A stretch of DNA of 64,000 nt from Neoconidiobolus thromboides FSU 785 (lineage: Eukaryota; Entomophthoromycota; Entomophthoromycetes; Entomophthorales; Neoconidiobolaceae), in NCBI GenBank assembly GCA_025603075.1, contig MU626278.1, forward strand, positions 114,181 through 178,180. The letters are read 5' to 3'. The notes below the pieces were generated by a model that saw only the letters and a program-made list of their open reading frames with translations, was not told the DNA's origin and did no database searches. A program made the translations under genes and the position numbers. This document shows positions 11,163-21,988 of this stretch, piece by piece; position 1 is the stretch's first letter, and every line of letters begins with the position of its first letter.

Positions 11163-12807
11163 TTCCTTTTTTTTAAAAAAAATTGTTTCTCCACTCTTTT
11201 TGAACTTTGCTATTTAATTAGCCCAATAAACCAATCAGATCTCGATCTCAACTATGCTATTCGCTTTTTATTCCTGATCATTTGAAATACTAGTTTTTTA
11301 GTAAAGAACTTTTGGGGTTTTATTTATAATCAGAACCTTTGGTGAAAAAATAGAAAGTTTATTACGAAAGGTTAAAAGAGTTTGATATTTTTAGGGTTAG
11401 CTTTTATGTAAATCTCATATTAAAAAGATTATCATAGAATTCATGTTCGAAGCTCGAGTTAATTAAAGTACAAGATAGTAAAGTAATAAAAAAAAACAAG
11501 TTTTGAAATATGGAACACAATTTTTGATTTCTCAGAATCCTTTTATGGACAAGTAGTAGATTTATTAGGTTGATTATGAAACAAATTTACAATCTAAAAT
11601 TTTATAAAGGGTTCAATTCAAGAACCGATTCCACCAACAAGTAAAATTGATTTTATAACTAATTTTAATCTAAAGACAGCATAATAAGAAATTTCAATCT
11701 TTGTAACATAATAAAGTGAATTATATCTTTTATTGGCATGCTTTATTATTTGGAAAAAAAATTCGAAAGATTGTAAGATTAAAGCTAAATGATTGCGCAG
11801 CTCCATTTTATTGTTGAAATTCTAAATGGTGCGATTATTTTATTGCTACCTGTTTCTTTTATTTCAAAGTCTACTTATTAATTTGTTGAAGATTAAGTAA
11901 ACAAAAGATGGAAAAGTAGAAGAAGATAGATGAATCAACTATAGCTTTGAATCAGTCAATTTATAACTTCCGATCTATTCAAAAAACTGTGTCAAATAGT
12001 GTGTATTCTCAAGCTGAATTTGAAAATAAATATAAATACAAAAACTACTTGAAATTAAGAACCTGGATAAAGTTAAACATCCAACTTCATTTAGGTTCAA
12101 ATCTCTGAAATCTGTAATCAATAGAATTAGGTATAAATCGACTTATATAGCGTTAATTGTCTTGAGAAATCTTATAACAATGTTTCGATATTATAAATAA
12201 ACACCTTTTATCAAATAATTGCAATAGCTTTAATCTTTGTTTTGTTTATTTAATTATAGATTATTTAAGCTTTATCTAATACTTAAACCTTGTGTTAATA
12301 ATGGACCTTTCTATAGTCATAAATTGTCATTATATATTATCATATTGCTTTAGCTCAATTACAGTAATATCCTCGTAATTTTAATTCACTTGCTACGAAA
12401 GCCACTTATTATAGTGTTTCTTTAAAATGACAGCTGCATAACAATAATATTTGATAAAATTATCTAAAGCTAAAACTAAAACTAATCACTATTTTTGTTT
12501 TATAAGAATCAACGATTTAGATTCCATTCCAAGCTCATATATATTGCTTACTCCCTTAGATACAATAATAGCTATCAGTTGATTGTTTTTATCATTAGAA
12601 CCTCAGTTAAAATCAACAACATTGAACAATTATAACAATTGCTTTAATCAAATATTTGATCCTTTTTTTAACAATTGGACAAGGTATCTGTATTCTAACT
12701 TAAAAGAAAGTTTTTATTTACTGCTTTAAGTTACATTTTTAATGGTACTACAGCTCATATGATCTTTTCTTTAGGATAGCGTTGGATGATTGCTTGAAAG
12801 CAGATTG
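11163..12807. other. Gene-free AT-rich stretch upstream of ceramide synthase
   Basis: 1.6 kb containing the ceramide synthase promoter. A minus-strand 62-codon frame at 11618-11806 shows no family features and is probably chance. No tRNA-like box A/B pair could be assembled; a GGTTCAAATCT string near 12092 lacks the rest of a cloverleaf. Confidence 0.55.
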
Positions 12808-12914
12808 ATATGGGAATGTATTTTTTTGTTTAAGAGTTTTACTAGCAACTATTCTACTCAAATAGCGCTCAAAAAATGGGAAAAATGATGAAACCAAAAA
12901 AAATGCCCCCATAT
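12808..12914 (-). mobile_element. MITE copy 1 (TGGGGATGT-type inverted-repeat element)
   Basis: Left end ATATGGGAATGTA, right end AATGCCCCCATAT. Centre reads CTCAAATAGCGCTC, the reverse of the consensus GAGCGCTATTTGAG. Coordinates include about three flanking bases with the TA target. Inverted relative to copy 2, 190 bp away. Confidence 0.9.
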
Positions 12915-13104
12915 CATAAATTTAACAAAATAAGCTGAGATGAGTATACTATTATATTACCAACATCCAATCTAGATATCCTTGGTATACTATTGGTTGT
13001 ATGGAGAATATTGGACTACCTTATACACATACCTTTAATTTATAATATTTTTTAGATAAACCTAACTCTATTTTGACATCTATCATTTCTTATTTCGGGC
13101 TATT

Positions 13105-13209
13105 ATATGGGGATGTTTTTTTTGATTTCATTACTTTTCCATTTTTTAAGCTATATTTAAGTGGAAAGGTTATTAGTAAAATTCTTAAATAAAAAATACA
13201 TCCCCATAT
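13105..13209 (+). mobile_element. MITE copy 2
   Basis: Near-perfect ends ATATGGGGATGT and ACATCCCCATAT. Internal order is GATTTCATTACTTTTCC, AAGCTATATTTAAG, GTGGAAAGG, AGTAAAATTCTTAAA. The flanking bases fit TA duplication (TTA before, TAT after the element proper). Confidence 0.93.
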
Positions 13210-13589
13210 ATTGTTTGTGGAGTGATTGTTGTCGTATATTGTTATAAAAAAGATACTCAGAATAACACATTTCTATAAACACCCTTAATTCATTAGGGAG
13301 GAGATTTTTATTGTTTATAACAAGACTTTATACTATCGAACCTATTATTCATTTGTTTGTTTTTATACATAGCAACATTTTTAAAAAAACAAAGAAATCA
13401 TGGTAAAATATTATCAGTTTGCTTAGAAGAGAAAAGCCAACATTAGATAGTATTATAGATATTCATCAACTTTAAAATAAAATGTATTAATGTTGATTAA
13501 ATAAATGAAATACATTATATTTTTTATTTTTATTAACCAAAAGAATATATAAGACTTTCTCATATGCTGTTATATTCAATTTTTTGCAG

Positions 13590-13748
13590 GCTTTAGATGA
13601 TGAAGGTAGCTCTAACTACAATAGTAATGTCACTTTTTGCAGAGTGACTAATAGTTTTGTGAAATTGCATTCTAAACGAAAAACATTAACCAACAATGAT
13701 AGCTATAGAGCTGCTAAGTTCAAACATGCTATTCAACTTTTCATTTGA
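13590..13748 (+). pseudogene. Orphan exon-like open frame, unidentified
   Basis: A 53-codon frame ending in TGA follows a good acceptor-like TTTTTTGCAG. It reads ALDDEGSSNYNSNVTF, then CRVTNSFVKLHSKRK. Composition is more protein-like than the surroundings, but I found no matching upstream exon and recognise no family. It may be the last exon of a decayed gene or a chance frame. Confidence 0.25.
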
Positions 13749-14709
13749 AAATAAAAATTTACAAGTTATAATTATAATGATAATAATTCTCGTTTTAAGT
13801 AATAAAAATTAATTCTTTATTAAAATTTTTTAATTTAGAGCTTCTATTCTAATCAATAACGCTACCTTTTTCTGTAAAAATTGGACATAATATACACTAA
13901 AAGCCTTATATATTTAATATTATTTTAAGGCAATTAGGTGTAACATCAATTCCTTTTTCTTAATCATAATAATGATTTTCTTAAAAGTTATAAAATCACT
14001 TTTGCCGCTTTCTGCATACATCACATTGCAAAAATTTAGATGACTTAATCTAAATTTTTTTCTCGCCTTATTTTTAGCCAATAATAACCCATTTCTAAAA
14101 AATTGAAATCAAATTTTTTCAATTTCTTGAATACAACAGATCCCATAAAGTTAAAATTAGTTTGACTATAAAACAGAAAAAGGAGCATTATACTTTCTTT
14201 ACTCTTTGTTTCTAATGTAAGTATTTTATTTCTCTATAATTTTTTAAACTATCATGATGATATCGAATGCTATCTAATTCTAAACCCAGCTCAATTTGAT
14301 TTCCGTCTGGTTATTTGATATTACATGTTCTTTAGACTGAGATGATGACTTTATAAACAAAATTTATTGAGATTAGTTTATTAATATTTAGTTTTTTTAG
14401 ATTGTGGTCATTTGCATTATTTGTTTAACAAAGCATTTTAATAAAATTGATATAATATCGTGCTTTAAAGATTTACTCTTTCTATCCTTTTATTGTAAAT
14501 TTAACTTTTTTATTTATGTTTTCTTTTAAATTTCTAATAGTTTATATAAATTGGTTGATAATATAATTGGCAGTAGGATTTTTATTAATACTTTTAATTA
14601 TCAGCTATTATTTGCAGACATAACACTATACATTTTATAGGGTATATAAAAAGGCATTGGAAATCTAGAAAATTAATAACTAAAACTAAAAATAATAAAC
14701 ATACAAGCT
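13749..14709. other. Gene-free AT-rich stretch downstream of the Arb1-like gene
   Basis: About 960 bp with no ORF, repeat copy or RNA gene that I can support. Confidence 0.55.
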
Positions 14710-15960
14710 TCAAATAGGTAAATCATCCGAAACAAATGGTGGTATAATGTTAATGAAATTATCAAAGAACCAAAGCTTATTTTCAAGTTGGTAAAATGTA
14801 GCTTGAATGACCATCCTTTCCAAACAATAAGGTAAGAATTTAATACTTAAATAAATTTTAACGTCATTTGAGTAATTCCAATTCTCAACTGGATGAAAAT
14901 AGGTTTGTTCTTCTTCATCTACTTGAGCATAATCACCTAAGTGTTGTTCATCTAGCAATAATTGGAGATAGCTTTCATTAAGCACTTCGATTTTTCGAAC
15001 TATCATTCGGCAGTCCTTTTTAACAAATACAACCTTGGAGTTAAGATCACCTAAATTATCTTGGATGGTCTGTTTAGCTTCTAATAAATTAACACCCAAC
15101 ATGCTTTCAATCTTTTCATTATTGAAAAATGTGTTTTTTAATATCCATGAGTATTGGCCTTCAAAGTATATGGAACAAGAAATATTAAACTTATCTATAA
15201 TTAATAAGTTTAGTTTAAATACTATAATTAAATATGAATTACCTGGTAATAACAAGCTAAGCATTTTATTAATAGGCAACTGAGTATCAATTTTATTTAA
15301 CAATGCTATAGACTCATTAATATCTTGGATATACTCAGGACAAGAATTGGAAGCTATAAGGTAATTTAAAAACTTCAATATGATTTTTGAAATTAATTTA
15401 AATGATACTAAATCAATATATCTTGGCTTTAGAATAAAACACTCGCTTATAAACTGATGAATTGAATATAAAAAATCGACTTCTGGATCCAAATCATCAG
15501 CATCAACTCCAACTATTAGATTTGTCTCTTTTAGAATAGTGTTGTTTTCATTTTCTTCATTCAGGTCAATTGAATTAATAAATGGTTTAATTCCAACTTT
15601 TACCTGTCCATGGTTTAAATAAGCATGAAATAAATTGTTTTGCTTTGGGGTCAATTTACTTTTCTTACGAAAACGTTCTATTGCTAGATAAATCCTTTCA
15701 ATAAAACTTTTATTTTCACTAATTTAAATGATTAATTAGTTAAATCTAATTTGATATCTTTACTTAAAAATTTCAGGTTCTCCTTGAACAGTTATATCTA
15801 AATATCCTTCATCTATTTCCTCCTCTTCCTCTTTTTGTACTTCAGTTTCCTTTGGCTTTCTCTTTTTCTTTTTCTTTTTGTCCTCATTCATTTTTTTCAT
15901 CTTGAACTCCTCATTTGTTAGCAAGTAGTCCGGTATTTCATTTTCACTTTCTATTTCCAT
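14710..15960 (-). CDS. arb1: Argonaute siRNA chaperone (ARC) complex subunit Arb1-like
   Basis: Three exons (15960-15764, 15718-15243, 15194-14710) with introns of 45 and 48 nt give 385 residues. The N-terminus (1-65) is acidic and Lys-rich, with a nuclear-signal-like KKKKKKRKPK run. The family region starts at SFIERIYLAIERFRKKSKL and continues NLFHAYLNHGQVKVG, then KFLNYLIASNSCPEYIQDI and LSLLLPDKFNISCS, which match the order and spacing of Arb1 proteins. In fission yeast Arb1 sits with Arb2 and Argonaute and blocks release of the passenger strand, supporting RNAi heterochromatin. Removal of the second intron turns a divergent loop into the conserved LLP-D-x-FN-x-xCS block. It is divergently oriented to the tandem secreted genes, 513 bp apart. 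Confidence 0.8.
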
Positions 15961-16473
15961 CGTTGTAATTATTAAAAAGGGCTTGATGTTAATTTGTGTC
16001 TTTTTGTACTTTTATATTTTTATTTTTATTTATTCCTTTTAATTATTATTTGCTTATTTTATAAATGCAATATACATTGGTTGTAATATATTTTATTGAT
16101 AACTTCGATATAGTTTATGAAGATATAAAATATTAAAATAACGGCGATGATGTTTTATTGTTCAATAAATTAATCAAACATAAAGCTTTAGTGATTAGTT
16201 TATTTGAATTTTACTTAAGTTATATGAATATTTACTATATTTAGCCAATATCTACTTTGGCTTATTAATTTTTTGTTTTTATTTATTATTTTGTATAAAT
16301 TTAATTTAATTTAATTTATAAACAAAACGATTTACAAAATAAAAGGCAAAGGGACAATCACAACACATAGAATATAGATATATGTGAATATGCTAAACTT
16401 TATTAAATCTTTATACAACTCATTTTTACACTGCTCAAGTATAATATAAACAAGTCCATCTTATATAAACCAA
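15961..16473. other. Divergent promoter region, arb1-like and secreted gene 1
   Basis: 513 bp between head-to-head starts. TATA-like strings occur on both strands (for example TTATATAAAC just before the plus-strand start), but in such AT-rich DNA they are weak evidence. No ORF or repeat copy. Confidence 0.55.
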
Positions 16474-17133
16474 ATGGTTAAACAATATACATTATTCCTC
16501 CCTTTATTATTAAATTCTATACTATCATTGGTATTAAATAACAACCAAAGTAAAGATCAAGACGACCTATTATTTACTCAATCATCATTAAATGGTCAAA
16601 AGGATCCATTTTTCAGTTCAAGCGATCAAGACAGTCCATTTTTTCCTTCTTCATTAAACAATCCAAATAATCTCTCTAGTTCCCTATCTAATAACCCAAG
16701 CAGTCCATTTCCTCCAGCATTTAACAATCCAGGAAGTCCATTTCCACCAAAGTTTCAAAACCCAAATGATCCTTTTAGTAACGTACCTAACCCATTTCCA
16801 AAAGAATATGTACCTGAAATTAAAAAAACAGATAATGAAAAGACAAAAGAAGGATTTAAAAAAGGAGTCAAAGTAGCGGGAGGTGCAACAAAAGGAGCGC
16901 TTATTGGCTTCGTTAAGGGAGTTCCTAACATAATCAAAGATCCTATTAAATTTGCCACTAAAGGTAGTGAAATTGGTAAAAAGAAAGCAGCGGCTCCTGG
17001 AAGTATTCTTGGCGGTACGGCAGGTGCGGGTATTGGTTTATTTGCTGGGGCTGGTAATGCTGTATTGGATACTGTAAAGGGATCTATTAAAGAAGCTAGT
17101 AAAGATCAAAAATCTCATATTTTCACAGGGTGA
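16474..17133 (+). CDS. Secreted glycine-rich protein 1 of a tandem family, unknown function
   Basis: Single exon, 219 residues. A hydrophobic signal peptide covers about 1-22. A low-complexity Pro/Asn/Ser/Phe region (about 40-110) repeats a unit like NNPxSPFPPxF four to five times. The C-terminal domain (about 125-215) is Gly/Ala/Lys-rich and shared with the next two genes: KGALIGFVKGVPNIIKD, then PGSILGGTAGAGIGLFAG and a Lys-rich amphipathic end. Small-residue spacing in the hydrophobic part resembles a glycine zipper that could pack helices or insert in membranes. I recognise no named family. Alternatives are a wall component, an effector-like secreted protein or an antimicrobial peptide precursor. 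The gene is real by length, signal peptide and paralogy. Confidence 0.75.
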   Translation: MVKQYTLFLPLLLNSILSLVLNNNQSKDQDDLLFTQSSLNGQKDPFFSSSDQDSPFFPSSLNNPNNLSSSLSNNPSSPFPPAFNNPGSPFPPKFQNPNDPFSNVPNPFPKEYVPEIKKTDNEKTKEGFKKGVKVAGGATKGALIGFVKGVPNIIKDPIKFATKGSEIGKKKAAAPGSILGGTAGAGIGLFAGAGNAVLDTVKGSIKEASKDQKSHIFTG

Positions 17134-17509
17134 TTTATTATACAAAAGAATAATAAATGAAAATGCTTGTTTTAATGTTTTTAACTTTAGTTTTTGTAGT
17201 TTTAATATCCATTTTTATATAATAAACTAAGTTGAAGAGATAGAAATCTAAATTACAGTTTTATAAAGCTTATGGTAACAATAACACTGATACTTTTATT
17301 TATTATTTCTATTAAGTTATAGTTTAATAGCTTATAAACTACATTCTATGTATTTCTTATTTTATTAATTTAATGTACTATGATATTGAGATAGGAAACA
17401 TTACTTTAGAATAAAAGATCAACCAGAGTAAAGCAGATCGAGTCAAATATAAAATATATAAAAAATAATTTGTAATTTATAATCTATAATCTTAAATTAT
17501 CATAACATT
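17134..17509. other. Intergenic, secreted genes 1 and 2
   Basis: 376 bp of AT-rich DNA with no ORF or repeat copy; holds the promoter of the second family member. Confidence 0.6.
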
Positions 17510-18103
17510 ATGCTTTTCCAACAAAGATATATTATATTTTCATTTTTATTTTTATTATTACTTAATCCAATTTATTCGGATTTAAATTATAATCGCTTTG
17601 ATAGTAAAAATAATAGTAATGATAGTAATAACACCAATGACAATTTAACAAAGGCAATTGACACGAACCCATCAGGCTCTTTAAACTTGAATAAAAAACA
17701 AAAAAACAGTGAAATTAAATATAATGATCCCAAAGACCATAGTGTTGTTATACCAAATGATAATGCTGATACTAATACTGATGGTACCGCAGATAAAAAC
17801 ACAGCCAAAGAAACATTAAAAATAGTATTAAATGGGGTATCTAAACTCTCGAGTTTATCAAATACTATATTAAAATTGGCTAAAGGTACAGGCTTAGGAA
17901 TTGGTAAAAGTATACCTGATATAGTCAAAGATACAGTTATTCTTGCAGTTGAAGGTGGAACCCTTGGTGCTAAAGTTTGGATCCCAGGAATTGTTCTTGG
18001 CCTTGTTGGTGGTACTGCAGTTGGTCTTGTCAAAAGTGTTTATACTGCAACTAAAAATGCTAGTAAAGAATCGGCCAAAGAAATTAAAGATGATAAAATT
18101 TAA
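17510..18103 (+). CDS. Secreted glycine-rich protein 2 of a tandem family, unknown function
   Basis: Single exon, 197 residues. The signal peptide (about 1-23) is strongly hydrophobic and ends PIYS. The linker (about 25-100) is Asn/Asp/Thr-rich and differs from the Pro-rich linker of gene 1. The C-terminal domain aligns with the neighbours: GLGIGKSIPDIVKD, then IPGIVLGLVGGTAVGLVKS and a Lys/Ser-rich amphipathic end. So the same mature domain sits behind unlike linkers, a pattern expected if only the C-terminal domain is selected. An antisense frame over most of the gene is a shadow of the Gly/Pro-rich codons. Function unknown. Confidence 0.75.
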   Translation: MLFQQRYIIFSFLFLLLLNPIYSDLNYNRFDSKNNSNDSNNTNDNLTKAIDTNPSGSLNLNKKQKNSEIKYNDPKDHSVVIPNDNADTNTDGTADKNTAKETLKIVLNGVSKLSSLSNTILKLAKGTGLGIGKSIPDIVKDTVILAVEGGTLGAKVWIPGIVLGLVGGTAVGLVKSVYTATKNASKESAKEIKDDKI

Positions 18104-18377
18104 GGTAGCTTTCTATTGGTATCTAAAATAAAACACTATTTTATACTTTGTTTATTACATTTATATACCAAATTATTTAAATGTTAGTTATTTCTTTAGT
18201 CTAGTTAGTAATTTTGTATTTAAAATAATAGTTTGGATATTTGAATAGCCTCAAAAGTGATACCTGCTTTCAAGATGAACAAATTTATTTGTTTTTTGGG
18301 CAATCCTTACTAATGGTTGCTGATCTTTTTTATAATAAGTATAAAAACAATAGTCAACAAAATTATAATGAAAAAAA

Positions 18378-18806
18378 ATGAATTTGATTTATTTATTAAA
18401 CTTTGCATTACTCTTTAATCAATTTTTTGTCTACTGTAACACGATACCCGGACTTAACAAGCAATTGGTGATATTACAAACGGAAGAGAAACTAAATGCA
18501 TCTCCTAAAAACACTTTAAAACGACCTATTAAGAAACCAGTTTTTAAAATGGTAATGACTCATGATTTAAAGATCATAAAGAATACTTTGTATGGGTTTG
18601 CCCGAGGGGTACCTGATTTAGTTAGAAGTGTAGTGACTGATGGTATCAATGGTGCTTTTAAAGGGATTCCATTATTCGTTCCTGGTATTGTTTTAGGTTT
18701 ATTAGGTGGAATTGTTTGGGGGCTAGGTAGAGGCGTAGTCAAAACGGTTAAAAGTACAGCCGAAGGGGCAAAGGAAGGGATGGAATTTGATGACGATTAT
18801 ATTTGA
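18378..18806 (+). CDS. Secreted glycine-rich protein 3 of a tandem family, unknown function
   Basis: Single exon, 142 residues, the shortest of the three. Signal peptide about 1-20. The linker is short, Lys/Pro-rich and without the repeats of gene 1. The shared domain reads NTLYGFARGVPDLVRSV, then VPGIVLGLLGGIVWGLGRG and VKTVKSTAEGAKEG, ending in an acidic tail (DDDYI). Residues constant in all three proteins are G-[FI]-x-[KR]-x-[VI]-P-[DN]-[IL]-[IV]-[KR] and P-G-[SI]-[IV]-L-G. The tandem same-strand arrangement with 250-380 bp spacers indicates local duplication. Function unknown. Confidence 0.75.
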   Translation: MNLIYLLNFALLFNQFFVYCNTIPGLNKQLVILQTEEKLNASPKNTLKRPIKKPVFKMVMTHDLKIIKNTLYGFARGVPDLVRSVVTDGINGAFKGIPLFVPGIVLGLLGGIVWGLGRGVVKTVKSTAEGAKEGMEFDDDYI

Positions 18807-20220
18807 TCAATAAATTATAGTTTCTGTTATTTTTGTTGTTTAACGTTTATTGTTTATTATTTAGTTATAAGTCTATTTCCTATATATACGAACATGTTTT
18901 TATTTATGAATTTTATTGTCCGTTTTCACAATTAGTGATATTTGAAAATTGGATAATAAAACAATCCTCCAGAAATGATAGTCACATGCAGATGTTTCAA
19001 CTCTATTGGAATATGATCTGTGATCATTTTCAAAACCAGTTAATAGTTTACATGGTAGTTTAAAGCTTAGTTCTTAAACTTTATTTTTAAATGAACAATT
19101 AATTAGGCTAGAATAAAGTCACAGCAACTACAGACATTTTTTTCTACACATGATAGTATTTTTTAGTAAATAAACTAAAGCAGCATTCAAAGGAACTGTT
19201 ATTTGATTACAAGTTTACAACAACTGTATTAAAAATAGTGAATAATATTAATTGTAACTTTAAGAGAGTCATCTAGAAGTGTAGCCAAATAACGATAAGT
19301 ATTTAAATTCTCTTGTAGTGTAGGTTATTAAGAATAAATCTTATTGACACGAATTTAAAAGGTGATAAGTATGCTAACCATTTTTGATTTATTATTGTTA
19401 ATGAATTTAAAAAGAGTATTTTTACAACTTCAAATTAATTTTATATGGCAAAGATAGATTAAGTTTCACGAAAAATACCAAGTAATGAGATAAACTAGCT
19501 TTAATAGTTCTGATAAAGCTTATTATTGCTTCAATTCAGGTTGTTATCTATTTAAACTAATAAACAACTGGTATGATATTATGATAATGGACTTTTAAAG
19601 GAGTTTGATTATTCTTTATTTCCCAAATAAGAACATTTACTAACTTATTTTTTAAATTTATTACTAAATTTTGTAAACTATAAAAAACTAAACCAAATAA
19701 ATTAAAGATAAACTGATAAAGTTATGAATTATTAGGCTATAAGGATCAAATAAATTACGATTACAATTACAATACATAGAAGAATTTAACGTTTTAATTA
19801 TAATGTTTGACCACAAATAACTTATTAATTTAAAAAAACGCTTTGTTTTACAACCTTAGGATAAAATGTTGAAGTATAAAACAAAAAATGACTTGAATGG
19901 GGTAAAAGAGGAGTTGGGTGGAAGTAGTCAAAAGCCTATAATCCTTGAAAACAAAAGAAATTCATTGGGTTGAATTATTACAATAAAAATCCGAATTTAA
20001 GAATGGGGCAAAGGAAAAAGAAAGAAACGTGAAAGAAAGGAAATGTAACAAATCAGTATAAGATTAACTAAAATTCTACTCCATTATTGGTAGTTATTTT
20101 AAAAAAATAGAAGATTCAGTTAACTAAATTGATTAGCAATATATAAAAGCATCAACTAAACAATTAAACATAAAAACTTTATTTATTTATATTTTACTTA
20201 TTACTTAGAAAACAAAAGGT
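18807..20220. other. Gene-poor interval after the tandem secreted cluster
   Basis: 1.4 kb. A 76-codon frame at 18833-19063 is hydrophobic without family features and probably chance. I looked for a fourth, decayed family member and did not see one. Confidence 0.5.
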
Positions 20221-20700
20221 ATGGAAGGCGAATCTAATCTAGGGTATACAATGGCATCATCGATCGATTCCGCCTTTAACAAAACACATAAACGCAACAC
20301 CTCCATCAAATCCCGTTCCAAATTATTAGACTTATTACAAACTGAAGAAGAGCAATTATATCAAGATTTTAACTATATCAATACCAACCCCTCAATTTCC
20401 CCTTCAAGTTCTTCTACCCTATTAAGTAATGAAAGCGCTGAAAATATACCTTTTGACTCCCATTTATTAAATAAGTTACATATTGACCACCATTATTTAT
20501 TACAACAGAACAAAACTTTGTCCAAAGAATTGCAGTTTGCTAAGCTTACAGCACAAGCCTTAAGAAACATATTAAATCAAAAAGAGGAGCAACTGATGCT
20601 ATTAGCACAGCAGTTGAGTAATAAGGCTTCTAACTCTGAGCTTAAAAGAGAAGGTTCTCAAAATCGAATCAAGTTACCTTTTCGTAATAGAAGTCATTAG
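20221..20700 (+). CDS. Small Ser-rich coiled-coil protein, unidentified
   Basis: Single exon, 159 residues. The N-terminal half is basic and Ser/Thr/Asn-rich, with likely phosphosites (KRNTSIKSRSK). The centre is a Ser/Pro run. Residues about 80-140 form a heptad-rich helix (LLQQNKTLSKELQFAKL, then ILNQKEEQLMLLAQQL) that should make a coiled coil. The tail is basic (LPFRNRSH). No signal peptide or membrane span. I recognise no family; a cytoskeletal, septin-associated or scaffold role would be a guess. The long Lys/Gln-rich helix and a clean ATG after an A-rich leader argue for a real gene. Confidence 0.6.
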   Translation: MEGESNLGYTMASSIDSAFNKTHKRNTSIKSRSKLLDLLQTEEEQLYQDFNYINTNPSISPSSSSTLLSNESAENIPFDSHLLNKLHIDHHYLLQQNKTLSKELQFAKLTAQALRNILNQKEEQLMLLAQQLSNKASNSELKREGSQNRIKLPFRNRSH

Positions 20701-21229
20701 TTTATTTTGATCTTACTTTCTCTCTCCTCTTTTTTATGATACTGGGCATCATTTTTATTAAAATATCAGACTTAATTTTTTATGTCATACGTATCATTTA
20801 TTTATGTTTTTATGTTAGGAGCAAATACTTATTGTATTATTAAATTGCCATTTTCTTGAATTAAGATTTTTTCTAAAATTATGACTTTTAATATTAAAAA
20901 GAATCCTGAAACTTTAATAATATCAACCCTCAGATCACTGTTTTTAATTTAGAATGGAGGGTAGTAAGAACTTTGATTTTAGATTATGGTAATAAGCCAC
21001 AATGTTAATTTTGAAATTAAAAATAAATTTTATAAAATCGAAATAGAGTATGCTGAGTTATTAGATATTCTGATTTTAAAATAATAGCTTTTATTAGAGG
21101 TAGAAAGACACTAACTAGCTTTATTGTATTATAAAAGTTCCCATTTATTAAAAGTCAACTTATAGAAATTATAAACTTTGATTATTAGTTTTAATATATT
21201 TTCTAGACTTTCTACTTTTTATAAAATGA
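20701..21229. other. Intergenic before the repeat nest
   Basis: 529 bp of AT-rich DNA without ORF or recognisable repeat. Confidence 0.55.
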
Positions 21230-21424
21230 ATATAGGGATGTCTAAATTGGTTTCATTTTTGTATTTAATTTTTAATATCTTGTATTTTAAAAACTACTTA
21301 AAATTGTAAAAATAAATCCTTTATTAAAAAGTAGAAGTTACCTAACATAGTTTTACATTATTTTATAGTATATATTGTAAGTTAGTTGAATTTTTACTAA
21401 ATTTAATATAACTTACTGGATTAG

Positions 21425-21988
21425 TGTAAATATCGCTTTGTCAGCTCCACGGTTGATTATAGTATAATAGCCATTTAAGTTGTTGTGCTCTTGAGTTCAG
21501 AGACAATCAATCCCATGCTCTTATTTTGATTTTCTATGAGAATTTTTAGCTTCATTCCAAAGGATATGATGATGTATTTTTGTGTTTAAGAATTTTACTA
21601 ACAAATTTTCCACTCAGATAGCGCTTAAAAAACGGAAAAATAACGAAACCAAAAAAACATCCCCATATTATCTTCTCGTTTTGACATTTATACTTGTCAG
21701 AGTATAAAAGAGATTTTATAATATAGTGGTTCGAGGCTTTTTAATGGAATTATTCTCTGATATCTCGTACACTTAATAAAGCCACTAAATTTCCTTGATA
21801 GTATTTTACATAGATATTAGATTAGCGTTGTTTATTATATTTGTCTTACATAGTCCATAGCCCATTACATGCTATTATTCATAGTTTAAATCTATCTTAG
21901 TCACATAAACTAAGACCTTTCGACTTACAGTATAGTCAACTAGGCAATAGCTATTTTTGGCTCCAGTCATTGAGTACCAGATTTTACA
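21425..21988 (-). mobile_element. Solo-LTR-like element T, copy A, with nested MITE
   Basis: Starts TGTAAATATCGC and ends CCAGATTTTACA, that is TG...CA ends with imperfect inverted termini. It is flanked by a 5-bp duplication ATTAG (21420-21424 and 21989-21993). The paralogous L copy B holds the uninterrupted site AGATTAGCAAGG near 34440. Without the nested MITE it is about 460 bp, reverse-complement to 34621-35084. No ORF. TG...CA plus a 5-bp duplication fits a solo LTR; a non-autonomous DNA element is the alternative. Confidence 0.8.
21564..21668 (-). mobile_element. MITE copy 3, nested in element T
   Basis: Element proper is about 21567-21665, starting TGATGATGTATTTT and ending ACATCCCCA, flanked by TA on each side. 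The empty site is preserved in the T copies at 34621-35084 and 23086-23511, where GGA-TA-TTATC (reverse strand in the first) is uninterrupted. This fixes the element at about 99 bp and the target duplication as TA. Confidence 0.93.

Noticed and set aside
17587-18033. 148-codon minus-strand frame opposite secreted gene 2
   Set aside because: Antisense shadow of Gly/Val/Pro-rich codons. The plus-strand protein has a signal peptide and paralogues; the antisense one has neither.
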